From DATBGE01 sp036558125 (GTDB taxonomy: Bacteria > Gemmatimonadota > Gemmatimonadetes > Gemmatimonadales > GWC2-71-9): DNA of 64,000 bases. A program made the translations under genes and the position numbers. Shown here piece after piece: positions 26,191 through 33,929 of the stretch. The notes beneath the pieces are model-generated. The model saw only the letters and a program-made list of their open reading frames with translations. It was not told where the DNA came from and searched no databases. The stretch spans positions 1 through 64,000 of the forward strand of contig DATBGE010000146.1 in NCBI GenBank assembly GCA_036558125.1. Reading direction: 5' to 3'. Every line of letters begins with the position of its first letter. Within the stretch, counting starts at the first letter, position 1.

Positions 26191-26211
26191 GACCGTTGGA
26201 ACTCCTTACAA
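26183..26211 (-). promoter_or_regulatory. Putative promoter for sprA
   Basis: TTGTAA (26206-26211) and TATATT (26183-26188) with a 17-nt spacer on the minus strand. The -10 box overlaps that of the divergent lptF promoter. Confidence 0.5.
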
Positions 26212-26229
26212 CTCGGAGACTTAGCTCAC

Positions 26230-27780
26230 GTGCGACTGCTCGACCGGTACCTGCTTCGGCAGCTTCTTCCCCCGCTCGCCTTCGCCTTTACCGCGATGAC
26301 GAGCATCATGCTGCTCAACCAGGTGGCCCGCCGTTTCGGCCAACTGGTGGGGAAGGGTTTGCCCTGGACGGTGATCGGCGAGGTATTTCTCCTCTGCCTG
26401 CCTTTCATCATCGCGATGACGTTACCGATGGCGGTCCTGATCGCGATGCTCTACACCTACAGCCACCTGGCGGCGGACAGTGAGATCACCGCGATGCGGG
26501 CCAGCGGGGTCAGCGTTCTGCAAATGCTGCGACCCGCCCTGCTCGCCGGAGGCATTCTTGCCGTGGTGAACTTCTGGTTCACCGACCAGATCCTGCCGGA
26601 CAGCAACGCCAAGCTGCGCAACCTGCTGATCAACATTCAGCGCAAGAAGCCGACACTCGAAATGCGGGAGCAGGTGATCAACGAGATCCCGCCCTCGGGC
26701 TTGTTCCTGCGCGCAAGCCGGATCGATCCCAACACGGGCCGGCTGCGGAATGTGACGATCTATGACATGGCGGCCACCGATGGGCGTCGCATCATCTACG
26801 CGGACAGCGGAGTGATGGGATTTTCATCCGACGCCACTGATCTCACGCTGCGGCTCTTCGACGGCTCCATCCACGCGTTCAAGGCGACCGAGCCCAATCT
26901 CATGCAGGTGACCGATTTCACGGTCAACAACATTCTCGTGAAAGACGTGTCCAACCGGCTCGACCTGGAGAGCAGCGACGGGGTCCGCGGCGACCGGGAA
27001 ATGAGCACCTGCGAAATGATGGACGTTGTCTGGGAGGCGGATTACGAGACCCGCTTGAGCGATCAGCGCCGAGCCACGGCGCTGCAGAAGGATCTTCGCA
27101 CACTGATGGGTCTGGGCCCGCCACCTCCACTGGCCCCTCCACCCCCGCCCCGGCCAAAGGGCTACTGTCGCGTGTTCCGGCGAGTGGGAGGCTGGCTCAA
27201 GTCTCAGACGGTTGGGGAAGATTCGTCTACACAAGCGGCGGCGCCGGTCGACAACCTGGCCCCCAAACCGGGCAGCGACCAGCTTCCGATCACACCGCTG
27301 AAGACGGCATTTTCCCAGGCGCCGCGTCAGGCTTCCATTCCGCGACGTCCGATTCCGCTGACCCAGTGGGGGGAGATTTCCGCCTCGCTGGACGAAGGCC
27401 GGACCTCGTCACTGCGGGCCGACCAGTATGAAGTCGAGGTCCATAAGAAGTGGGCGATCAGCGCCGCGTGTCTGGTATTCGCCATCGTCGGCATTCCCAT
27501 GGCGCTCCGATTTCCCCGAGGCGGGATGGGCCTCGTCATCGGCGGCGGGTTGTTCGTCTTCTCGATCTACTACGTCGGACTAATCGCGGGTGAAGGACTG
27601 GGAAACAAGGACATCGTTTCCCCGGCAACCGCGATGTGGGCACCAAACATCATCTTCACGGTGCTCGGCATTTTCGGTCTCTACCGGGTGAGCCGGGAGT
27701 CGGGATCCACGCGCGGCGGTGATCTCGCCGACCTGTGGGAGTCTTTGACCGGACGCTTTCGCCGGAAACGGGTCGCGTAG
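26230..27780 (+). CDS. lptF: LPS export permease LptF-type with proline-rich insertion
   Basis: 516 residues; LptF/LptG proteins usually have 350-390. The N-terminal three helices (about 1-115, from MRLLDRYLLRQLLPPL), a periplasmic beta-jellyroll (about 125-260) and three C-terminal helices (about 405-495) match the YjgP/YjgQ fold. The extra length is a hydrophilic insertion (about 270-390) with the run PPPPLAPPPPPRPKG, placed just before the fourth helix. LptF and LptG with LptB form the ABC motor that lifts LPS to the periplasmic bridge. Start GTG 26230. Which paralogue is F or G is assigned by order only. Confidence 0.88.
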   Translation: MRLLDRYLLRQLLPPLAFAFTAMTSIMLLNQVARRFGQLVGKGLPWTVIGEVFLLCLPFIIAMTLPMAVLIAMLYTYSHLAADSEITAMRASGVSVLQMLRPALLAGGILAVVNFWFTDQILPDSNAKLRNLLINIQRKKPTLEMREQVINEIPPSGLFLRASRIDPNTGRLRNVTIYDMAATDGRRIIYADSGVMGFSSDATDLTLRLFDGSIHAFKATEPNLMQVTDFTVNNILVKDVSNRLDLESSDGVRGDREMSTCEMMDVVWEADYETRLSDQRRATALQKDLRTLMGLGPPPPLAPPPPPRPKGYCRVFRRVGGWLKSQTVGEDSSTQAAAPVDNLAPKPGSDQLPITPLKTAFSQAPRQASIPRRPIPLTQWGEISASLDEGRTSSLRADQYEVEVHKKWAISAACLVFAIVGIPMALRFPRGGMGLVIGGGLFVFSIYYVGLIAGEGLGNKDIVSPATAMWAPNIIFTVLGIFGLYRVSRESGSTRGGDLADLWESLTGRFRRKRVA

Positions 27781-28862
27781 TGGGACTCCGACTGCTCGAT
27801 CGCTACGTCCTGCGCTCGTGGTTCACGATCTTCGTGCTCACCGCCCTGGGATTTCCCCTCGTGTCGATCATCATCAACATGACCGACAACCTGGAAAAAC
27901 TCCTGGACCGCGGGCTCACCCTCAAGCAGATCGTGATCAGCTACTTCTACGCGGTCCCGGAGAACGTGTTCCTGGTGATGCCGGCGGCGGTTCTGTTCGC
28001 TACCGTTTTTACCGTGGGGAATCTGGGAAGAAATTCGGAGCTGACGGCCGCCAAGGCCGGCGGGCAGAGTTTCCACCGGGTGGCTCTCCCGCTCTACTTG
28101 TCGGCACTCTTCGCCGCCTGTCTCGCTGTGCTGGTCGGGGAACTCTCGCCCGGAGCCACCGCGAGGGAGCTGGAATTGCAGAAATCCAAGCTCTCCAAGC
28201 CCAAGACGGCACGCTACAACTTCGTTTACCGCGCCGATCAAGGTTGGGTGTACACCATCCGTTCGCTCGACGTGGCGAACCGATCCCTGCGCCAGGTGGT
28301 CTTTGAACGGCAAGGCACTGGTCCCGAATATCCCGGGCTTGCGGTGATCGCCGACAGTGCCACGTTCGAAGACTCGCTCAGCAAATGGCGGGTCTGGTCG
28401 GGCACCTTACGGATGTTCGCGGGTGAAGGAGTCGAAGACGAGTTCAAGTTCCAGTCGTTGCGTCTCCGAGCCCTGCAGCAGAAACCGGCCGACCTGCTGG
28501 TCGAGGCCAAATCTCCGGAGGAGATGCGCTACGCGGAGTTGAGTCGGTACATCGATGCGTTGAAGCGATCGGGCAACGACGCGAGCAAGCTGGAGGTGGA
28601 CCGGGCGCTCAAGATTGCCCTCCCGGCCGCATGTCTGGTAATTGCGTTGTTCGGTGCGCCACTCGCGGTCACCTCGCCTCGTCAAGGCACCGCCATCGGC
28701 ATTGCGATCGGCCTGGGCACCACCCTGATATATCTCTCCACGATCCAGCTTTCGAAGGCGGTAGGAACCAGCGGCATCGTGAACCCGCTCGTGGCTGCCT
28801 GGTTCCCCAATGCACTCTTCATGGCGGCCGCGGTGTGGCTGCTGGTGAAGGTGAGAACCTGA
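27780..28862 (+). CDS. lptG: LPS export permease LptG-type
   Basis: 360 residues from GTG 27780, which shares one base with the preceding TAG stop (TAGTG). The frame is open further upstream, but that part overlaps lptF and does not look like the family. The N-terminus GLRLLDRYVLRSW and six hydrophobic helices (three at about 10-115, three at about 270-355) around a periplasmic domain are typical. It partners with the protein encoded just upstream to form the LptFG dimer. lptB, lptC and lptA are not in this window. Confidence 0.9.
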   Translation: MGLRLLDRYVLRSWFTIFVLTALGFPLVSIIINMTDNLEKLLDRGLTLKQIVISYFYAVPENVFLVMPAAVLFATVFTVGNLGRNSELTAAKAGGQSFHRVALPLYLSALFAACLAVLVGELSPGATARELELQKSKLSKPKTARYNFVYRADQGWVYTIRSLDVANRSLRQVVFERQGTGPEYPGLAVIADSATFEDSLSKWRVWSGTLRMFAGEGVEDEFKFQSLRLRALQQKPADLLVEAKSPEEMRYAELSRYIDALKRSGNDASKLEVDRALKIALPAACLVIALFGAPLAVTSPRQGTAIGIAIGLGTTLIYLSTIQLSKAVGTSGIVNPLVAAWFPNALFMAAAVWLLVKVRT

Positions 28863-28883
28863 TTGCACCGTATATTTCTCGCC

Positions 28884-30404
28884 ATGACCACCACCCGTCC
28901 CATCATCATCGGTACCGGCATCGCCGGGCTGTGGACGGCCTGGCGTCTGGCCGTTGAAGGGCGGGCCTCGGTCCTCCTGACCAAGGGCGCGTTGACCGAC
29001 AGCGCCAGCGCCTGGGCTCAAGGAGGCATAGCGGTGGCCCTGGGACCGGGGGACAGCCCGGGCCAGCATGCCGCCGATACGCTCGCGGCAGGTGATGGCC
29101 TCTCGGACCCGGAAGCGGTTCGAGTGCTGACCAACGAAGGGCCCGATCGCATTCGGGAACTCCTCGCGATGGGAGCCGTGTTCGACCGGGGCCCCGATGG
29201 CACCCTCAGAATGGGCCTCGAGGCGGCGCATACGCGACCCCGGATCATCCACGCCGGCGGCGACCGAACCGGTGCCGCGTTGATGGCCTGGCTCACCGAG
29301 ATCGTCCGCGCCGATCCGCTGATCGAAATCCTCGAACACGCCGAGGTGGCGGCCCTCCGTCACGACGGCCAGGCCGTAACCGGCGTGATTGCCTTGAGCG
29401 AAACGGGAGTGCAGGAAATTCCCGCCCCGGACGTGGTGCTGGCGACCGGTGGTGTGGGCCAGCTCTATGCAGTGACGACCAACCCGCTGGTGGCGACCGG
29501 CGACGGCTGGGCACTGGCGTGGCAGGTGGGCGCCGAACTGCGAGACCTCGAATTTCTCCAATTCCATCCAACCGCCTTAAAACTCCCCGGCGTGAACCCG
29601 GCGCCGCTGATTACTGAAGCCGTGCGCGGCGCAGGAGGGCTCCTCCTGGACCGCGCCGGCGAGCGCTTCGCGTTCGACGCGGATCCGCGCGGTGAACTCG
29701 CGCCTCGGGATGTCGTGGCCCGAGCCGTCGCCGCGGCGGACGCTACCGGTGGGGCGTGGCTCGACGCCAGAGAGATTCCAGATTTCCCCGGCCGATTCCC
29801 CGGCGTCACCAGCATCCTGAACGCGCACGGGATCGATCCATCGAAGGATCTGATTCCAGTCGCCCCGGCCCTGCACTACGCCATGGGAGGAATTCGCACC
29901 GATCTCGATGGCCGCACGACACGCGAGCGGCTCTGGGCAGTCGGTGAGGTCGCCTGCACCGGAGTCCACGGCGCCAACCGGCTCGCATCAAACTCTCTGC
30001 TTGAAGGCCTGGTTTTCGCCGACCGAGTGGCGCGGTCGCTGACCGAAGGTTCGGAGAAGGAGTGGGGCGGCACTCAACTGGTCCGAGCCGTACCGAGTAC
30101 GGCGGTGGCTCCTGATCTTGGCGCTCCCAACGCGGATCACGACTGTGAATCGCTGCGGGAGCAGATGCGCCAGATCATGACTGCCGATGTGGGGCTGACT
30201 CGGACGGAAGCGCGGCTCACCCACGCCAAGCGCGCCCTCGGCCGGGTCGCGCGACAGATTCCTCCGGGAGCCTGGCGCACCGCCAACCAGGTCCTGGTGG
30301 CGCGCCTCATCGCCCAGGCGGCACGTCGCCGTCGGGAGAGCCGCGGGGGCCACCGGCGCCTGGACTATCCTCCCCGGGCGCGAGTCGGAGGCAGCACCGC
30401 ATGA
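28884..30404 (+). CDS. nadB: L-aspartate oxidase NadB
   Basis: 506 residues from ATG 28884; a TTG seven codons upstream is in frame but less likely. The FAD-binding Rossmann motif IIIGTGIAGLW is at the N-terminus. SASAWAQGGIA, the HTRPRIIHAGGDRTG region, EFLQFHPTAL and GANRLASNSLLEGLVF are hallmarks of the succinate dehydrogenase/NadB flavoprotein family. The enzyme oxidises L-aspartate to iminoaspartate, the first step of de novo NAD synthesis. It overlaps nadA by 4 nt, and nadC follows, so the three form a complete pathway operon to nicotinate mononucleotide. Confidence 0.95.
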   Translation: MTTTRPIIIGTGIAGLWTAWRLAVEGRASVLLTKGALTDSASAWAQGGIAVALGPGDSPGQHAADTLAAGDGLSDPEAVRVLTNEGPDRIRELLAMGAVFDRGPDGTLRMGLEAAHTRPRIIHAGGDRTGAALMAWLTEIVRADPLIEILEHAEVAALRHDGQAVTGVIALSETGVQEIPAPDVVLATGGVGQLYAVTTNPLVATGDGWALAWQVGAELRDLEFLQFHPTALKLPGVNPAPLITEAVRGAGGLLLDRAGERFAFDADPRGELAPRDVVARAVAAADATGGAWLDAREIPDFPGRFPGVTSILNAHGIDPSKDLIPVAPALHYAMGGIRTDLDGRTTRERLWAVGEVACTGVHGANRLASNSLLEGLVFADRVARSLTEGSEKEWGGTQLVRAVPSTAVAPDLGAPNADHDCESLREQMRQIMTADVGLTRTEARLTHAKRALGRVARQIPPGAWRTANQVLVARLIAQAARRRRESRGGHRRLDYPPRARVGGSTA

Positions 30405-31414
30405 CCGTCGTGTCACCGTCTGGCGCCGTGCTTCCCGTCATCGATCCCGAGCCGCAGCCTCCGGTCGACATCCCGGCGCTGCAGAAGGAGATTCGGGAGC
30501 TGGCGAAGCGGCGCAATGCGGTGATCATCGCGCACAACTACCAGCGGCCCGAGGTTCAGGACGTCGCGGATTTCGTGGGCGACTCGCTCGGCCTCTCGCG
30601 GAAGGCGGCGGCCGTGGAACAGGACGTCATCGTCTTCTGCGGCGTTCACTTCATGGCAGAGACGGCCGCGATCCTGGCTCCGACCAAGCGGGTGCTGTTG
30701 CCCGATCTGCGGGCCGGCTGCTCCCTTGCGGCGACGATCACCGGAGAGGACGTCCGGCGCTGGCGAGCCAAGTACCCCGGCTACATCGCCGTCGGCTACG
30801 TTAACACGACCGCCGAAGTGAAGGCCGAGCTCGACTACTGCTGCACCAGTGGGAACGTCCTCGATGTGATCGACGCGATCCCGGAGGACAAGGGGATTCT
30901 CTTCTGCCCCGACTTCTTCCTGGGCGCACACGTAAAGCGGATGCGCCCCAACCGGCGCATCGAGGTCTGGCTAGGCGAGTGTCATGTGCATCGCGAGATC
31001 AACCCGCAGACGCTGGACCGCGTCCGGCACGAGCATCCCGACGCCGAAGTCCTGGTTCACCCGGAGTGCGGTTGCGCGGGACAGTTGATCTACGCGATGG
31101 GGCTGGGTGACATCAAGTCGGAGGGCGTCCACGTAGCCTCGACCGAGCGAATGGTGAATCTCACCCGGGAGCGTCCCGCGAAGGAATTCATCATCGCTAC
31201 CGAGACCGGGATCATGCACCGTATGCAACAACTGAATCCGGAGAAGCACTTCTACGCCGCCGACCCGGAAGCCGTTTGCGCGTTCATGAAGACGATCACC
31301 CTCCCCAATGTGCGGGATGCCTTGGCCCTCGATCGCTATCACGTGAGCGTGCCACCCGACATCGCGAAGCGCGCCCGCGGTGCACTGGACCGGATGGTGG
31401 CCCTTGGGAAGTGA
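30401..31414 (+). CDS. nadA: Quinolinate synthase NadA
   Basis: 337 residues. It condenses iminoaspartate with dihydroxyacetone phosphate to quinolinate, using a 4Fe-4S cluster. Visible signatures are VIIAHNYQRPEVQDVADFVGDSL, VFCGVHFMAETA, LPDLRAGCSLA, YCCTSGN and HPECGCAG. The likely cluster cysteines are those in AGCSLA, PECGC and EAVCAF. The ATG overlaps the nadB stop as ATGA, so the two proteins should be made together, which suits an unstable intermediate. Confidence 0.96.
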   Translation: MTVVSPSGAVLPVIDPEPQPPVDIPALQKEIRELAKRRNAVIIAHNYQRPEVQDVADFVGDSLGLSRKAAAVEQDVIVFCGVHFMAETAAILAPTKRVLLPDLRAGCSLAATITGEDVRRWRAKYPGYIAVGYVNTTAEVKAELDYCCTSGNVLDVIDAIPEDKGILFCPDFFLGAHVKRMRPNRRIEVWLGECHVHREINPQTLDRVRHEHPDAEVLVHPECGCAGQLIYAMGLGDIKSEGVHVASTERMVNLTRERPAKEFIIATETGIMHRMQQLNPEKHFYAADPEAVCAFMKTITLPNVRDALALDRYHVSVPPDIAKRARGALDRMVALGK

Positions 31415-31417
31415 GGC

Positions 31418-31439
31418 GGTGAACGGTGAACGGTGGAAC
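31418..31439. repeat. Short heptanucleotide array (GGTGAAC) at the nadA-nadC junction
   Basis: Two perfect GGTGAAC units (31418, 31425) and a third of 8 nt (GGTGGAAC, 31432). The chosen GTG start of nadC lies inside the third unit. Confidence 0.75.
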
Positions 31440-32341
31440 GGGTAGTAGCCCCGCCAAACGTCCAGGCTGACGCCAACCGGCTAGCGCGGGAGGCGCTTGC
31501 GGAAGACGGCACCCGCGACATCACGTCCGAACTGACTGTACCCCCCCATCTCACCGGTACTGCTGTCCTCGAGTTCCGCACGGCAGGGATTGTCGCCGGA
31601 TTACCCTACGCCGATGCGGTCGCCACTGGGTGTGGACTCGGGGGAATTCGTTGGAACGTCAATGAGGGCGATCGCCTTTTTTCGCAGGCGGTCATCGGCA
31701 CCATGCAGGGCAATCTCAGGGCGATTCTCCGTGCCGAGCGGCCGCTCCTGAATCTGCTTCAGCGCGCAGCGGGAATCGCCACGCTGACCCGGATGTATGT
31801 CGATGCGATAGCAGGCACCGGGGCGAGGATCCTGCACACCCGGAAGACCGCCCCCGGACTCCGTCTCTTCGACGTGCATGCGGTGCTGGGGGGCGGCGGG
31901 TCAGCCCACCGTTTCGACCTCGCCCAGGAGGTGATGGTGAAGGACAATCACTGGCGGGCCCTGGAGAAGACGGGAGTCCCGCTGGCCGATGTGATCCGGG
32001 ACGGCCGTGCGAGGGGGGTGACGCGCTTCCACGTCGAAGTGGAACAGGCCCAGCAACTCGAGATGGCCTGTCAGGCGGGAGCTACCAGGCTGCTGATCGA
32101 CAACCAGATGCCGGAGATCGTACGGGCCTGGACCCGGGTGGCTCGCTCGCTCGCCCCGGCGATCGAGGTTGAAGCCTCAGGCGGCATCGACCTGACCAAC
32201 GTGCGGGTTTATGCGGAGACGGGAGTGGACTACATCTCGATCGGTGCCCTGACCCACAGCCCGAAGGCGGCGGATGTGGGGCTGGAGGTCGAAACAGCGG
32301 GAGACGGAAGACGGGAGAAGGGAGACGGGGAGCCCCGATAG
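31433..32341 (+). CDS. nadC: Nicotinate-nucleotide pyrophosphorylase NadC
   Basis: 302 residues. It converts quinolinate and PRPP to nicotinate mononucleotide. Family motifs include EALAEDGTRDITSE, ERPLLNLLQRAAGIAT, ARILHTRKTAPGLR, VMVKDNHW and VEASGGIDLTNVR. The start GTG 31433 sits in a short repeat and has no clear ribosome-binding site. The last ~14 residues (from GDGRREKGDGEPR) are encoded by a heptanucleotide array and look like an acquired low-complexity tail after the normal end of the enzyme. Confidence 0.94.
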   Translation: MERVVAPPNVQADANRLAREALAEDGTRDITSELTVPPHLTGTAVLEFRTAGIVAGLPYADAVATGCGLGGIRWNVNEGDRLFSQAVIGTMQGNLRAILRAERPLLNLLQRAAGIATLTRMYVDAIAGTGARILHTRKTAPGLRLFDVHAVLGGGGSAHRFDLAQEVMVKDNHWRALEKTGVPLADVIRDGRARGVTRFHVEVEQAQQLEMACQAGATRLLIDNQMPEIVRAWTRVARSLAPAIEVEASGGIDLTNVRVYAETGVDYISIGALTHSPKAADVGLEVETAGDGRREKGDGEPR

Positions 32342-32396
32342 CCCAGAAGCCGTATCAAGCCTTTCCCGTCTGCCGTGTGCCTTCTCACGTCTCCCG
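32299..32396. repeat. Paired heptanucleotide arrays between convergent nadC and permease genes
   Basis: Direct array at 32299-32333: five 7-nt units near GGGAGAC. Inverted array at 32362-32396: five units near TCTCCCG. The complement of the second aligns with the first over about 36 nt with several mismatches, around a loop of about 28 nt. The first array encodes the tail of NadC and the second encodes the last codons and stop of the permease. It may act as a bidirectional terminator. Confidence 0.85.
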
Positions 32397-33749
32397 CCTC
32401 ACCCGCTTCCATATGTAGAACACCGGCACACCAGAAAGAATGATCCCGACGTCCAGGGTGAATTGCCCGGGCTGCGACACCAGGTAGTTCCCCAGCAGAA
32501 ACAGCGAACCTCCCAGAAACAGAAGCGGAACCACCGGGTAGCCCCAGGTCTGATACGGACTATCCAGGTCGGTGCGTTTGCGAAGCACGAAGACGGCGGC
32601 GACGGCCAGTGCGTAGAACGGCCATATCCCGATGATGAATTGATCCGCCAGCTCGGCGAAAGTGCGAATCAGGATGAAGATCACGCCGAGTGCCGCGGCG
32701 AGGAGGATCGCGGCGGTGGGGGCGCCGGTCTTCGGGTCTACCTTGGCAATCACCTTCGGGAAAAGACCATCTTCCGCCATGGCGAAGAAAATTCTCGGCG
32801 CCGTCATCATCGAACCGTTCAGTGTGCCGAAAGTCGAAACTGCAACAGCGCTGGCGACGAGAACGGTACCTATCGCACCGAAGATGAGGGTCGCAACATC
32901 CGCCGCGACCAGCTCCGCCTGCTTCATCTGCTCGATCGGAAACAGGTGCAGATAGACCAGGTTGGCGCTCAGGTAGAGTACGACCACCAATCCAGTGCCT
33001 ATGAAGAGCGCTTTGGGAAGGTTGCGCTGGGGATCCCGTACTTCACCGCCAACAAAGGCCAGGTCCGCCCATCCGTCGTAGGCCCACAGGATAGACACCA
33101 TGGCGAGCAGGAATGGCGAGGTTGAGACCTTGGCATGCTGGCTCAACATCTCCCCAGGGGCCATGCCCGAGCCGAGCAGATAGCCAAGCAGGATGAGCGC
33201 GGCGAGGGCTCCGACTTTGAAGAGGGTACTGAGGTTCTGCAGCACCGCACCACGCCGGATCCCCTGGTAGTTCACTACCGCCACCAGAATGATCAGCGCA
33301 GCCCCTAATAGCTGGTCTGCCCTCACGCCCAGTCCCGCTATGGCTATTGCGGCAGGATCGGAGCCGACGGCTCTGAGGGCGTAGCCCGATGAAGTGATCC
33401 CAATCGCCCCGTAAGCTCCAGGCCGGATGATGAGCAGCTCGGCCCAGCCGAACAGAAACGCTGGTAGCGGACCGAATGCCTCACGGAGAAAGACGTAGAT
33501 GCCTCCGCTTCGCGGAAACTTGGCCGCGAGTTCGGCATAGGTGAGAGCGCCACAGATCGCGACGGCTCCGCCGATGACCCAGGCCAAAAGGAAAAGAGGG
33601 ACGTCGTCGATCTTCTGGGCGACCAGCGCCGGAGTCCGGAAGATTCCGCTCCCGATTGTCGATCCGATTACCACCGCGACCGCGCTCCAGAGGCCCAATC
33701 GGCGCGGCAGTCGCTCTCCCCAGGGGTCCGGCCTGGTTGGCTCTGTCAA
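32385..33749 (-). CDS. Amino acid permease of the APC superfamily
   Basis: 454 residues from TTG 33749, chosen because AGAGG lies 5 nt upstream; the frame is open to 33821. About 12 hydrophobic helices are present. The first helix has the APC substrate-binding glycine motif (VVIGSTIGSGIF), and a GGIYVFLREAFGPLPAFLFGW segment marks helix 3. Close families are LAT-like and cationic amino-acid exchangers; the substrate cannot be read. Its final codons fall in the inverted heptanucleotide array shared with nadC. Confidence 0.9.
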   Translation of the reverse strand: MTEPTRPDPWGERLPRRLGLWSAVAVVIGSTIGSGIFRTPALVAQKIDDVPLFLLAWVIGGAVAICGALTYAELAAKFPRSGGIYVFLREAFGPLPAFLFGWAELLIIRPGAYGAIGITSSGYALRAVGSDPAAIAIAGLGVRADQLLGAALIILVAVVNYQGIRRGAVLQNLSTLFKVGALAALILLGYLLGSGMAPGEMLSQHAKVSTSPFLLAMVSILWAYDGWADLAFVGGEVRDPQRNLPKALFIGTGLVVVLYLSANLVYLHLFPIEQMKQAELVAADVATLIFGAIGTVLVASAVAVSTFGTLNGSMMTAPRIFFAMAEDGLFPKVIAKVDPKTGAPTAAILLAAALGVIFILIRTFAELADQFIIGIWPFYALAVAAVFVLRKRTDLDSPYQTWGYPVVPLLFLGGSLFLLGNYLVSQPGQFTLDVGIILSGVPVFYIWKRVRRET

Positions 33750-33873
33750 TCGATCCTCTTTGGCGACATGGAGATAACACTGCGGATGACGTAAGTTCCC
33801 ACTCTCGGGCCCGCTTGACAAGGCAGCGCGGAAAGCGTTCTTTCCCCACCGAAACCGGGGTCTCCTTTCCTCT

Positions 33874-33879
33874 TATAAT
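33874..33879 (+). promoter_or_regulatory. Possible -10 box for the ctaA-ctaB gene
   Basis: A perfect TATAAT 51 nt before the ATG at 33930. No good -35 hexamer is at the right distance, so this is tentative. Confidence 0.35.
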
Positions 33880-33929
33880 GACAAGTCAGCTGCCCTGCCC
33901 CGCCCGATTTCCGCCCGGAGCAATTCTTG

